A stretch of 64,000 bases of DNA from Sipunculus nudus (lineage: Eukaryota > Annelida > Sipuncula > Golfingiida > Sipunculidae). Made by a program: the position numbers and the translations under genes. The notes under the pieces are model-generated. The model was not told the origin of the DNA, ran no database searches, and saw only the letters and a list, made by a program, of their open reading frames with translations. Positions 1-10,955 of the stretch are shown here, one piece after another; the first letter of the stretch is position 1, and the number at the start of each line of letters is the position of its first letter. The stretch spans positions 10,073,676 to 10,137,675 of the forward strand of contig CM049311.1 in NCBI GenBank assembly GCA_026874595.1. Direction: 5' to 3'.

Positions 1-735
1 ACAAATCCAACATAACAGACATTTTTGAATTCTGTTTGACACATTATGCCAAGTTCCTTGAGCAGTTGCCATGGCAATTTTCACTGAAGGATAGTACCTA
101 TGAGGGGATGTACATTGTTCAGTTTCATATCTGTCAGGAATCTATTGTGGATTAGTTCCAGACAACACTCTGGCAATTCCATTCACAAGCATTAATTATA
201 TAAAAAAAGTGGGGCCCTAATTGATGACTTTACTTTCCTAGTCACTTCTAGTTCTTTTATAAGCATCAGATTTTCTATGTCATTTAACATTGTGATGCTT
301 TTATGTTTGCTTAGTAAAAGTTTTAGCCCTTGTTCTGTGTAAAGATACAGTTTTTATTCACCACACACAATAGTTGACAGCTGGTATGCAACAGTCTCTA
401 CTTCAAAGAAATCTTATGCAACAACTGCTAGTTTATATAAGGACCTCACAGAGTATTGACCACAATCCATTTCACTCTTGGAAAGGGCTGCAACAATGCA
501 TTGAATAATGGAAACCTTGAATTGAAGTCAGTCAGAGGTCAGAGGCTCATCTTTGAAAGCTTTACTTGTTTGAACAGGACTTTTCGCACCTCCTGTGTGG
601 TATGTCAGTAGCTCTGAATTAGAGAAAAGGGGCTTGTGTAAAAGAAGTGCCATAATATGTCTCACTCTGGGATGATATGTATTTAAATTTCATGCTTGAT
701 TTTACTGTAACTTGATATGTCCAATATCTTTACAG
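1..735 (+). other. Upstream intron or 5' flank of the FN3 gene
   Basis: I find no convincing exon here. The 3' limit is the acceptor cttta-CAG just before position 736. A short stretch near 575-610 can be read as an FN3-like start (APPVWYVSSS), but its frame and donor do not fit the next exon. Exon 736-907 begins in phase 0 in the middle of an FN3 domain, so at least one earlier coding exon must lie to the left of the window. Confidence 0.6.
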
Positions 736-907
736 GATGAGTTCTCCTGTAGGGATGAAAGTGAAGTGACTATTGCGAACACAGCTACAGTAATGTATAA
801 CATCACAGGACTGGTGCCATATACCAGCCATACCCTGCAAGTTGTGACTGTTAATCCCGGGGGAGCAAGTGCTTACACAGAAAACAGCACAACCACTGAT
901 GAAGACA
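736..907 (+). CDS. FN3-receptor exon 1 of window: C-terminal half of an FN3 domain
   Basis: The exon starts after tttacag and ends at the donor gtaagt. It enters in phase 0 and leaves in phase 1 (57 codons plus one base). The peptide has the late-strand signature of FN3: MYNITGLVPYTSHTLQVVTV, that is T/N-I-T-G-L-x-P-x-T/Y followed by hydrophobic alternation and NPGGAS. Two N-glycosylation sequons (NIT, NST) suggest an extracellular location. FN3 domains are about 90 residue beta sandwiches used as spacers or ligand-binding modules in receptors. The first half of this domain is outside the window. The identity as FN3 is well supported; the full gene identity is inferred from exon 61879-62005. 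Confidence 0.85.
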
Positions 908-1587
908 GTAAGTACACAAGTTGCCCATGTGTTCTAGTAGAAGTGACCAGTTCAAGGGACTTTCTGTATTAGGAATACACCAAACTTTTTACATCATGTA
1001 CCAGGCATGGCTCAGAAGGTACCTGGTTCAGAACTCATTAAAAAATATGATTAAAACTTTATCTACCTCTTAAAATAAAACTGGGCTTAATGGATTCACT
1101 TTAATGCATAAATAATTGCTGTGTATTCGATTATTCCTATACCCTTATATAAATAGAATGAAAACCAGATGGTTTAGAAATAATGTGGTGATCACCATAT
1201 ATTTATATTCTGGTCCGCATTCATCTGACATACCAGAAATAAGTTACAAGACATATGTGAAATATCATATTGCATGAATAATTTTGTTGCTCACACTAAT
1301 TTAGAATAATTTATTCTTTGATTTTGTAACTGATTTACTTGGATTTTCTCCTACTTCTAGGTGCCAGTATTTACAACAAACTTGTGAAACATATGATGAG
1401 AGGGTCATATAACTAGATATTATAAGAACATGCATGTTTAACTGATAAAAGCCTAATGTTTTCTCATATCAGATAATAAAAGCATTAGCCAGCCAGGTAT
1501 GAATTACTCATGCATGTCCTCATAATTCATATATTCTACATGTTCAGAAATACTGATTGAAATTTTTTTTTTCAATTCTGATTTCAG
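908..1587 (+). other. Intron (680 bp, phase 1)
   Basis: It starts with gtaagt and ends with a T-rich tract and atttcag. I see only AT-rich unique-looking sequence, with no recognisable repeat or RNA gene. Confidence 0.75.
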
Positions 1588-1872
1588 TCCCAGGAATAAT
1601 TAATCGAACAGAAGTGGAGACGGTCACAAGCCCACAAGTAATAGCTTTAGATTGGAAAATGCCCCTGGAACCAAATGGTGTGATCTTGTACTACACTGTA
1701 AATTGGACATGGCTAAGAAATGGCACAGAAAACAGCACTACAAGTCCGAATGAGACATACACCATTACTGGGCTTATTCCTAATGAATGGTACAACATCA
1801 CCATCGCTGCTTGGACAAGCAAAGGACAAGGACCGTTCTTTGACCCTATTGCACTGCCAACAAAAGTAGGAG
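1588..1872 (+). CDS. FN3-receptor exon 2: one complete FN3 domain
   Basis: This 285-base exon has phase 1 on both sides, the classic symmetric arrangement of a shuffled FN3 module. The domain runs from PGIINRTEV to ALPTKVG. Landmarks are a strand-B tryptophan (VIALDWKMP), a PNGVILYYTVNW C-strand with the conserved tyrosine, and the tyrosine-corner motif TGLIPNEWYNITIAAWT. It carries many sequons (NRT, NWT, NGT, NST, NET, NIT), so the mature domain would be densely N-glycosylated on the outside of the cell. The acceptor is a good polypyrimidine tract plus TTTCAG and the donor is gtaaga. It joins the previous exon as codon A|TC (Ile). Confidence 0.92.
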
Positions 1873-2217
1873 GTAAGAGAGGCCAGGTATTAATATAATG
1901 TTGAAAAATTTCATAAAATTATTATAGATTATAATGTGCCTTCAGAAAATCTGGACATAGTTACATCTTGTGATATGAATTTTATGAGTATATCTGTATT
2001 TTTTCACCTTAGCATTACTATTAGTTGTTGAAACTTACCTTTTCCAAGTGAATTGAAACTTTACCAGTGACACCAGCAGGAATGTTCTACATGTGTGATC
2101 AATTTTTGAAAGTATTTTAGCAGGCAGAGGAACCAAAATATTGGAGTACGAGAAACATGGCTCACCTGGAGCTAAAAGTCACCCAACATCCAGACATTGG
2201 CAAATTGTCAATAAAAA

Positions 2218-2293
<76 letters not shown>

Positions 2294-3031
2294 GAGACAG
2301 CTGTAAGTAATATATGAAATATATGGATATCATGACAAATATGAATAACATGAATTTATATATCATGACTAATATGCCTGTTGATCTTATAGGATGATAA
2401 TTTATGTAAATTGATAAAATGTTTGAAGGAAGGGCTTGCAGAAATTAAAGCATAATGAGCAATTGTAGTAGTAGACTGGGTACTAAGACAGCCCAGGCAT
2501 CCTTCTCCTATCACATGATTCATTTATATATGGCTTATCTGAAATATCCTTTAACAAAATGCATGAGAAACATTTAAAAAAAATCCACATTAGTAAAGCA
2601 ATCATACATTCTGAATTTGACAATCAAATTGATAATGAGTCCATTAATCAGACATATATTTTTCTGTATATCTGCAAAGGTAACAGGATTTGGCTAAAGA
2701 GATCTTGAAGAATGCTTGCTATGACTATCAAATTTCACAACCAGTCCATTTTTGTTACAGATTCACCTGGATTCATTAATAGCCAGTGATTTATGCAGAG
2801 AATCAGTGTTAGCCAATGCTGTTATAGGTCATGCTGGTTAATGGAGCTTCATGACCCATGGATCACTTGCTGCATGCATTATTTCATTTGATATGCAGTG
2901 AATTAAGTATGTACAAGGTTTTGGTCTTTAGGCATTAAATATACTATAATATCTTATTTAGTGTGTAATATATGTGAGAGAATTGAGATCATTGTAAAGA
3001 TATATTTTAACACTTTGAATATTTTTTATAG
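1873..3031 (+). other. Intron (1159 bp) with a TA microsatellite
   Basis: The boundaries are gtaaga and tttttatag. It contains a long (TA)n tract at about 2224-2288. A sequence near 2843-2870 (tgacccatggatcacttg) resembles the 3' hairpin and tail of the Helitron-like family described below, without a clear 5' partner. Confidence 0.7.
2224..2288. repeat. (TA)n microsatellite
   Basis: About 30 uninterrupted TA units in the intron. Similar TA/AT tracts occur at about 17866-17912, 17986-18032, 19566-19668, 20646-20692, 20949-21010, 21104-21160 (interrupted), 27878-27947 and 42691-42714. Short open frames reading YIYIYI over these are meaningless. Confidence 0.97.
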
Positions 3032-3190
3032 TACCTCAAGCAGTATCAGACATTGTACGAACACCCGGTCATCAGAAGGTGGACGTCAGCTGGAACCTGG
3101 CACATTACCCAGGACCTACCAATTACACAGTGACTGTCACAGACATTGAGGATGCTGACAATAACAGTCCATACATGGGATACTCTCATG
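3032..3190 (+). CDS. FN3-receptor exon 3: N-terminal half of an FN3 domain
   Basis: The acceptor is tttttatag and the likely donor is gttggt, after G3190 (phase 1 to phase 1, 159 bases). The peptide starts VPQAVSDIVRTPGHQKVDVS, then WNLAHYPGPTNYTVTVTDIE: the A-B strands with the conserved tryptophan and a C strand centred on NYTVTVTD. The domain is completed in exon 8217-8345 after a 5-kb intron. The donor gttggt is weaker than its neighbours, but it is the only one that gives a continuous frame into the next exon (G|GT, Gly). Confidence 0.85.
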
Positions 3191-4316
3191 GTTGGTTTAT
3201 ATTTTCCATAGATGCATGATTACTTTTTGCACATACAAATGTAAAATGTTTAACTGAGGCTCATAGACCACAAATTATAGACCATTTTCATGTCTGTTAG
3301 TGTTACTCTAGGCATACAATAATACCCTTTTCTTTGCTGAAATGTTAGTTTTTGTTCATTGGGAAATTAAACTGTGTACTAAACATTCCCAGTGTATGCT
3401 AGGATGTATGTCATGGCTGCTCTGATACAATTAGCTGAGTTAGTAAACCAGTCAGTGACCACAACATCAGTTGTGGGAACAATAACAAGTGTTACAGAAC
3501 AGTTTGACCAAGGAAACTAGTGTGATAGGAAAGATATATCAGATAAATGTGTCCCCCCCCCCCCCCCTTCTCCTGGGAGACATGTTGTTTACAGTGCCAT
3601 CATCTGTCATCATCGTCAGTCGTGGTCTGTAGGAGAATGCGATAACTTTTGAAGAACTGCCAATTTTTTCCCCAAAATTTGAAACAAATTGTTTCTAACA
3701 AAATCTCTGATAAGTTGGAAAACCAATGACCCTGACATTCATCTTTAAGGTCAGATCTTTCAGAATGTTAAATTTTTGGAAACCCCATAATTTTTTAAGT
3801 ATTTCACATTTTATTATCAAATTTTGTACACAACTTTTTTCAACAAAGTTCTTGGACAAGTTCAAGAACTGGTGACCTTTACCTGGATCTTCAAGGTCAG
3901 ATTAGCTGAATTATAGTTATTGTCTTGTGAACACAGTAACTTATGAAATATTGCATATTTTTCCCTCAGGTTCAACACACAAGTTGAGATATTGGAATAG
4001 TATGGGTACTGGTGACTTTGACCTTGAAAATCTTAATCTTCAAGGACAAATCTGCTGACATCAAGAATCATTGTTTTGAGATAGAGACATATATCTGTTT
4101 TTGCATTGCAAAAAACTAAGCCATTCTAGTTATAACCTGAAATCAGGTCTTTATATTTTAGCTCAACTGAATTAGTCATTCTGAGGTTTTTAGCTCAGGG
4201 GACCTTTAGTCACAAAAGCAGCAATATCTCTCAAAAGCTTGGACTGCCATGAAATTTGCTATGCAAGTTCATCTTGGCAAATTAAATGTTGATATGATAC
4301 TAATAGTCACCTGTAA

Positions 4317-6244
4317 TTTTAGCTCAGCTGAGTATAAGTCATCTGAGCTATAGTCGTGGTCCATTGTCCGTCGTCTGTCCGTCTGTCTCTCCCTTAGACT
4401 GGCACATTTTGAAACCATTAGACCTACAAATCCAAAATTTGCTTACTGTTAGATGTCCCCAAGATCTCCTATCAAACCGAAAACTTGGTCACTGCAACTT
4501 TGTTCTTTTGAAGATTAAGGAAAAACCTCAATTTTCCAATACAACCTATTATCACACTTCAGGACTGCCTAATATCAAAACCACTCATCTGTTTTTCTTC
4601 ATATTTACCATAAATATTTCCATATATAGTTTCTATGTACATGTCGGAAATTAAGTCAGTATTACTTAATTCATAAAAGTTTTTGGCCAAATACAATGCA
4701 CTTTGTAAAAAATCAAGAAAGATATTTACTCACTTAACTTGATAAGTGTTGAAGCCGGAGAGTTTTTTCAGGTATATAAATTTATTTAATCAAGATTTTA
4801 TTGTATACCCAAAAGTAGGTCTGAATTGTGTTAAGTTTTAAGTTATTAGCATTAATACAAAATCAGTACCTTAAATTTTGTCCAACTTTGAACATGGCAT
4901 GTATTTTCCTGTAAGTACATTTGATTTAATTTTCACAGCAGGTATACATAAGTAACAGTCTGTTAAATTCTAAAAAAAATTTGAAAATGAAAGCTCAAAA
5001 ATTAGGTTAGTTATTGAAGTTTCTTTCAGAAGCTCTATTGTATTCATTTGCATCTCCAGGCTGCCGACTTCCAGTCACTACAGTCCTGCCTGGGTAACCT
5101 TATTAGTGATGCAACACTAGTCCAGCACCCCAGCTGTCACATATGTACAGTTATTCTCACGTCACCTCCCCCCCCCATCACCAAATGTATTTCAATAATA
5201 GTTATTTTTTCTAACTCTGTTTCTTTAATTGTAAAACTGTTTCCACTCCAATGTACAAAACATTTCTTGAGTAATCCAGAAGATGCCATGTTGTGGTAAT
5301 GTGGCATTTTTAAAGAAATTAATTTCCATTTAAATAATTTAATTAAAATATAATTAAATGCATCATAAGGCATTATTTGATAATATATGAGCCAAATCAT
5401 GGATAAATAAAGATGCAATTAAGAATTGTGAATTCTTGTGTTGTTTTCATATATGCATTGTTTTGAAAAAACCAAAAATATATTTTATAAAAAAAAATTA
5501 ATACATCTGAGATGTCACCTAACCAAATTAGCTCTAGATTCTGATGCAATTTAGAATTGTGAATCAACTTAAATATTCAGATATATAGGTTATACTGTAA
5601 ATGTTTAGTAAATTTTATAATCTTGAAAAAAAAGAGGATCTGATTCAAACATTTGTTCATTATTCTCCTGCCTCATTGGCATTGGAATTTGCTCTGTTTA
5701 TCATCTATCTGCCTGTTTTTAAAGAGATATTAATTATAAATACTTTTTTTATTACAACTCTATAAAATTTCTTAAATAAAGAAAATATATACAAAGGTAC
5801 AGAGGTGTTGTAGCTATCATCTGTATAACCCCCCCCCCCCCTCACTCCCACCAGCAAGTCCTTCCACCTGTGGTCTGGGAACTTTATTGCAACTTTTCAC
5901 ATTTTATAAAACTGAAAAAAAAATGGTTTAATAAAATAAAAAATAGGATCTAACTGAACAAATGTGCAAACTGCTGAATTGTCAACAGCTTATCAAAAAG
6001 CCAACCAATGAGCATGGTAATAGTATAGATCTTATATTCACTGCCTACATGCTTCAGTTTGAACATTAGGAAACATATGATCAGATCACAGAATATTATT
6101 TGCAACAGTATCTTCAATCATATCAATCATCCATGGCCTATAATACCTGTTCCTTTGAGACCTTATCTCCATTTGATATTATTTTAGATTTTTAACTTCA
6201 AGGTCAACTTCAGCTGAACACCGTGACCCATGGGTCCCATGTTT
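4317..6244 (+). mobile_element. Non-autonomous Helitron-like element, family 1, copy a (about 1.9 kb)
   Basis: The 5' end is TTTTAGCTCAGCTGA, with a local hairpin TAGCTCAG...CTGAGCTA about 30 bases long. The 3' end carries tCAGCTGA (inverted copy of the 5' arm), then the hairpin GACCCATGGGTC and the tail CCCATGTT (CCTTGTT in other copies). The interior is non-coding with a poly-C tract at 5829-5842. Length and ends match copy e at 59704-61578. The terminal plan fits HLE2/Helentron-type non-autonomous elements; the class assignment is inference because no Rep/helicase is encoded. Confidence 0.72.
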
Positions 6245-6787
6245 TCCTTTTATAACACATTTTATCTCATATTTTTTAGACTGCCAATTTACAGCTATTG
6301 AGACATTTTCCAACAGTCATTTCATGTATTGCCCAAAATCTATCGACCATTTACACAAGACTGGTGATGCCACCTTTTTTTGGAATTTTTTGTGTATTTT
6401 ACTGATATTTTTTAGGGTGCCATATCACAGCATTTGTGTCAGTTTCTCAGTTGTAGATTCATACATTGTTTGTAAACCTTGGTATGTTAACCAATCATAG
6501 AGTAAATAAGGGATAATAAGTGAATAAGTGACCAGTTATGTCTTATTTATCTTAAGCATAAGTGGTCAGTTATGTCTTAATAATCTTAAAAATACATGAT
6601 TGTGGATGTCTTTTTTAAGGTCTCAAAACTGTCTCAGAACTTTGTCTACACAATTCATTATTTACGTAATATTACCTAAACAGTCGCTCTGTGACCAATT
6701 GTACATATATGTACCTATTCTAAAAGATAAAAATATTCTATACAATGTTGTATCTGCATGATTGGGGAGTTCCCAAAACTCATTTAA

Positions 6788-7837
6788 TTTTTAGCGAACC
6801 TGTGAGCTAATGCGATGGTGTAGCATCAGCCGTCATCTGTACGTTAACATATACTATCTTGAAAACAGCAAGAGTTAGCATTACAAAATTTTATGCCAAA
6901 AATTAGTCATCTAAAAACCTCTTTCGGATTTTGCTTATTTTTTGGCTAACTGCATTTTCTTAAATTTTATAAGGGAAAAAGCTTAAAAACCTTTTAAAAT
7001 CTTCTTCTCTCTAAAACTGTGTAACCAAATAGTCCAATATTTCACAGAAATGATCCCTGGACAAATCTCTCTCAAGTTTGTTCGAATGGTTTAAGTTTGG
7101 TGTTTTGGCTTAGTTACAGGAAGTTGAACTTAGTCATCTGTCCAAAAAAGCATACTAAAATTACAATCTCAGACACGGCTTGACTTTTCCACCTGAAATT
7201 TTGCAGGTTTATACATCCTGGACAGCTCTCTTGATTTTATGACAGGTGGCGCCACCTACATTCATGTTTACTCTGCAAACATCCAAGCTCATATCTCGGG
7301 AACCATTTGACTGATTGGGCCAAAATTTTGCATGTGTATAGATCTCACATAGCTCTTCATCATAGGCAAAATTCGTGGTGCCACCTGCAACCACTTATGC
7401 ACAGCGTCCATCTGCCTAGGGATAAAATCACTCATATCTCAGCAGTGGTTTGACTTATCCACCTGAAATTTTGCAGGTTTATACATCCTGGACAAATTTC
7501 TCGATTTTATGACAGGTGGCACCACCTACATTCACATTTACGCTGCAGACATCCATGCTAATATGCACCACACCTCACTCTATTCCCCTTGCCACTTAAT
7601 CCATGCCTCACTTCACCGGTCGGACTCTGATTTCTGCACATAGTCGCTTGTTGACTACCCATATTCTAATTTTAAAATGTCCTAGTCTGAAACTTGAAGG
7701 TCTAAAATTTTGCTGAAATCATTATGACTAAGGTAGATATGCAGGACTTGAGAGGATCAATATTAAATTTTAAATATAAACCTCCATTCATACTCCCAAA
7801 CTTTGCACAGGTTCGCATTAGGCCTGTAGGCCTTGTT
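6788..7837 (+). mobile_element. Helitron-like element, family 2, copy i
   Basis: The 5' end is TTTTTAGCGAACCTGTGAGC. Near the 3' end CACAGGTTCGC (7807-7817) is the exact inverse of GCGAACCTGTG, followed by the hairpin AGGCCTgtAGGCCT and the tail CTTGTT. The body is chimeric: from about 7170 to 7664 it matches the tandem core and right end of family 3 (ggtggcgccacc units, then the hairpin-like tagtcgcttgttgactac and tattcta), after which family-2 sequence resumes. No open frame of note. The shared TTAGC start and CTTGTT end link it to family 1. Confidence 0.7.
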
Positions 7838-8216
7838 ATTTTTTATTTATGAGAGATAAAATAAATGATCAGATGTTATTTATAATTGCGATCTTTTGTA
7901 CAAAGTTAGCATGCTTAATCTATTAAATTTAGAGTATCAGTATTTTGACTTTTGACATCCAACAACATTATACGTTTGGATAATGTATATTAGATCCCAG
8001 TTAGGTTACTGTATAAATAACTTTTCAAGTTGTTTTGAAGGGGCATTTTACTCATGACGGTTTCAATTTTGCAATAATTTACCTTTTATCAATATTGCAA
8101 ATTTGAAACCCTTGTGAACATTAAGGCAAATACAGTATCTCATGGTGACCCCCATGAAAATATCTTGGGGACCTTTTGATGATATTCAGTGAACTGTTAA
8201 TTTCATTTTTTTGCAG

Positions 8217-8345
8217 GTTTTGATAAGAGGCAAGTTGAAGTCACAGGATTAGGTATTTACTGGGATTATGATCTCAAGGTGGAAGCGTATACCACTGCAG
8301 GAAACTCAAGTAATGACGGCGAAAGATTTAGGACATTGCCATCAA
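8217..8345 (+). CDS. FN3-receptor exon 4: C-terminal half of an FN3 domain
   Basis: A strong acceptor (tttttttgcag), the donor gtatgt, and phase 1 on both sides (129 bases). The peptide FDKRQVEVTGLGIYWDYDLK then VEAYTTAGNSSNDGERFRTL carries the FN3 tyrosine-corner region (TGL...YWDYDLKVEAYTTAGNS). With exon 3032-3190 it makes one complete domain. One sequon (NSS). It joins exon 3 at a Gly codon and exon 5 at A|AG (Lys). Confidence 0.88.
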
Positions 8346-10044
8346 GTATGTACATCAGTTGATGAATGATTGTAAGGTTGGGTGTATGAATGCAAGTCAT
8401 AAGTAAACCAAGCAAGCCTCATGGTGGAGGCTTTTGAAGATGTTTTGTTGGTATTGCAAGCTGTCTTCCCCCAGGGAGACATTGAAGAATTGGTTTTGAA
8501 TGAAAAAAAATAGTTAAAAACTCCTCATATAAGAATAACTGACAAACTTATTACAAAAGACGTCATTTGATTATCAAAAAAGATCATGTAAGATGATTAT
8601 GATGACAAAAGGAGATATTTTTTAGCGATCTTTGAGTTCTTTTTCTGTCTAAGATTGATTTGTTTGTATTTTGTGGTTGGTTAGTTTACATCCAATGAAA
8701 AAAACAATAAAAATGGCAGAAACCTAGATCACCATAGTATGTTTAGGATTAAAATAGTCTGTTCTATTTGGAGATAATCAAGTTTGTCCTTGCCAAAATC
8801 GAGACCATCATCATATGAGCACTTGGGTACCTTAAATGCAAATTTACTGCAAATAGGACACAAATTTCTCTCAGCTTGAATTCATGTTCCTGAGCGTACA
8901 TATCACAGTCACACCTCTGTTAGAGCAGGATCCTTGCACTATTCTGTATCTGGTGATCAAAAGTGTTGGAGGAGGTATGCAGTCCCTGAGTGCTTTCGTG
9001 TGGTGTGTTACATCTGCTCTCTTTTGAGTATGATCTGCTTTGATTATTATGGAGATACCTGGATACCTGTTCCTTTGGTTTTATGCTTATGTATGCCACA
9101 TGTAAAATTTACAGTATACAGTCTGATTTCACCATTAAGTAAGACTAATAAAACATGGAAGCTGCTTTATAAAAAGGTGCAAGCTACCCTGGTCAGTTAA
9201 GTTTGGAGATAGCCGTGATAACCCAACTCAGTTGGCAATGATAATTGGGCTGGTAAGCCTACTTGAGTCGTGATACAAGCAATATTGAGGGATGCATCGC
9301 AGTGGTTTCCATCATGTTGCATTCATATTGTTGTAAAACCACCCGTAATTCTAACATTTTGCTATGGATGATTATTTAAAGCAAGAGAATACATGTGAAC
9401 TCACAACCCAAACTGAAACCCCATCTCTATGGTAATGAGTCATTTCCTGCAAGTTGCCTGCATCCCATAACCCGTGCGAGCTATGATTGTGTTCATGCGA
9501 TCATAAATTCAACAAACATGCAGAGGGGTTTACCAATATGCTGAGTTAAACAGAACTTTTCTCGCTCAAGTTTGGTGTTATTAGAAAGTACACAAAAAAT
9601 GCTAACAATTGGTCTGGTTTATGTTAATTGACAGTGTACCTGTGCTCCCCAGACCTAGATGTAAAGACACTCTGCCAGGCCAGTAATCTGGTCTTAATGT
9701 CAGAGGTTCAATATGATGCAAGTTCAAAGAGTAAAACACTGTCCAGGTTGTGTCAACTCAGTTTATGGTACTTACTACCCTACTCTCTACCATTATTTAT
9801 GTTTTGACTGCAGATATAAATGCTAAAGTAGGCTCAAATTAATAATGTTAATAATAATTAAATATAGTAATGAATAATTGAAAAACACAAAAAAAAGAGC
9901 TCTGAAAATCATATTGTGATTAACAAGGGGATACATGTGAATATTCATAAACTTTTTTTTATTATGATGACCTCTTGGCCTTTTTACTGTCATTGTTCAT
10001 GCAATTGACAAGTAATTTTGTGTTATTCTCATTTTAATGTACAG
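8346..10044 (+). other. Intron (1.7 kb), unique-looking
   Basis: The boundaries are gtatgt and aatgtacag. I see no transposon ends, long repeat or RNA gene. A short open frame at 8934-9200 has no recognisable domain and I treat it as chance. Confidence 0.7.
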
Positions 10045-10205
10045 AGCCTGGTAAGGTGACAAATGTAACCAATTACAAAACAGAGCCATCAGACCAACGT
10101 CATCCAGAACATTGTAGAAAAATGTCAGTGTCTTGGATAGTACCTACTAAGAGAAATCAGCATGGCCACATCAAATATTTTACTGTGACTATTACAGATC
10201 AGCAG
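10045..10205 (+). CDS. FN3-receptor exon 5: start of the third FN3 domain
   Basis: Acceptor atgtacag; donor CAG|gtgaga; phase 1 in and phase 0 out (161 bases). The peptide begins KPGKVTNVTNYKTEPSDQRH and continues to MSVSWIVPTKRNQHGHIKYF, then TVTITDQQ. It shows the B-strand tryptophan (VSWIVP), the C-strand tyrosine (HIKYFTVTI) and the inserted segment HPEHCRK with a single cysteine. One sequon (NVT). The domain continues in exons 6 and 7. Confidence 0.86.
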
Positions 10206-10793
10206 GTGAGATCGTATTGTGGTATGGAATAAAAGTAGTTATAAAAATGGATCATTGCAGGTATCAAACTAATGCTAATGGATTAAGGACCATGTTAAAA
10301 TTGAATTTTTAAAATTCAAAAACATTGTAAATCCTCTCAGGTAATAAGTCTGTATGCTGCAAATATTTGAAAATCCAAATGGTCAGCATTTAATTATAAA
10401 TTAATGCAGGAGTCTGAAGAATTGCAATGTACACTGGGCCAGGGCACCCACAGTTACTTAAAAAACTATCTAGTTTAAGAATGTTAATGTCTTTGTCATT
10501 TAGAAAAATCATTAGAAACCACAAAGTTCCTAAAATGTCTAATTATTCTTAAAAATTCTATATTTCTTGTTATATTTATTGCTGGATATTTCAGGCTTTA
10601 GTTAATGTTTCTTAAGCCTTGTACTTTGTGGAATGTGTACCCCACAGCAGCATTACCCCCTGGAATTTTTTTTTAATCTATAAATTAGTAGGTAAATCAG
10701 CAGATGACATTGGAAATATGCAAAAAGAATTGTACATGTTAATAGATATTGAGCCAGAATCACAGTCCACATCTAACTGTCTTAAATCATCAG
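10206..10793 (+). other. Intron (588 bp)
   Basis: It runs from gtgaga to aatcatcag, AT-rich with no recognisable element. An overlapping small open frame (10619-10816) is a shadow. The acceptor lacks a long pyrimidine tract and was chosen because phase 0 matches on both sides. Confidence 0.65.
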
Positions 10794-10910
10794 GGGAGTT
10801 CAAAGCAACACAATGAGACAGCCAACTGTAATGATAATCGCTACTGCAGAGAAGATGAAAACCACACAACTATTATCATGGTACAAGCTGAGAAGAACTA
10901 CACGGCTAAG
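10794..10910 (+). CDS. FN3-receptor exon 6: cysteine-containing loop and E strand of the third FN3 domain
   Basis: A phase 0 exon of exactly 39 codons, donor gtaggt. The peptide is GSSKQHNETANCNDNRYCRE, then DENHTTIIMVQAEKNYTAK. It carries a CNDNRYC pair (two cysteines six residues apart) that could form a local disulfide in the loop before the TTIIMVQAEKNYTAKV strand, which is the FN3 tyrosine corner. Three sequons (NET, NHT, NYT). The start at 10794 is decided by phase with exon 5 and by similarity of the strand that follows. Confidence 0.8.
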
Positions 10911-10955
10911 GTAGGTTGTATAGATAACAAACAGCACAGAGTAACATTGATTATT

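Larger units (their letters stand above)
3191..8216 (+). other. Intron (5.0 kb) holding two Helitron-like elements
   Basis: It ends with tttttttgcag. It contains poly-C (about 3553-3567), a decayed repeat at about 3600-4160 related to 39200-39660 (phrases such as 'aaggtcagattagc' and 'actggtgacc'), a probable solo 5' terminus (ggtttttagctcag, about 4187), a full TTAGC/CCTTGTT-type element (4317-6244) and a second-family element (6788-7837). Confidence 0.75.

Noticed and set aside
575-660. Possible upstream FN3 exon (APPVWYVSSSEL)
   Set aside because: It lacks a usable donor in the right phase and the tryptophan/tyrosine core of the domain.
9660-9760. tRNA-like SINE (aggttcaatatgatgcaagttc)
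   Set aside because: Only a loose B-box-like match; no A-box, tail or duplication found.
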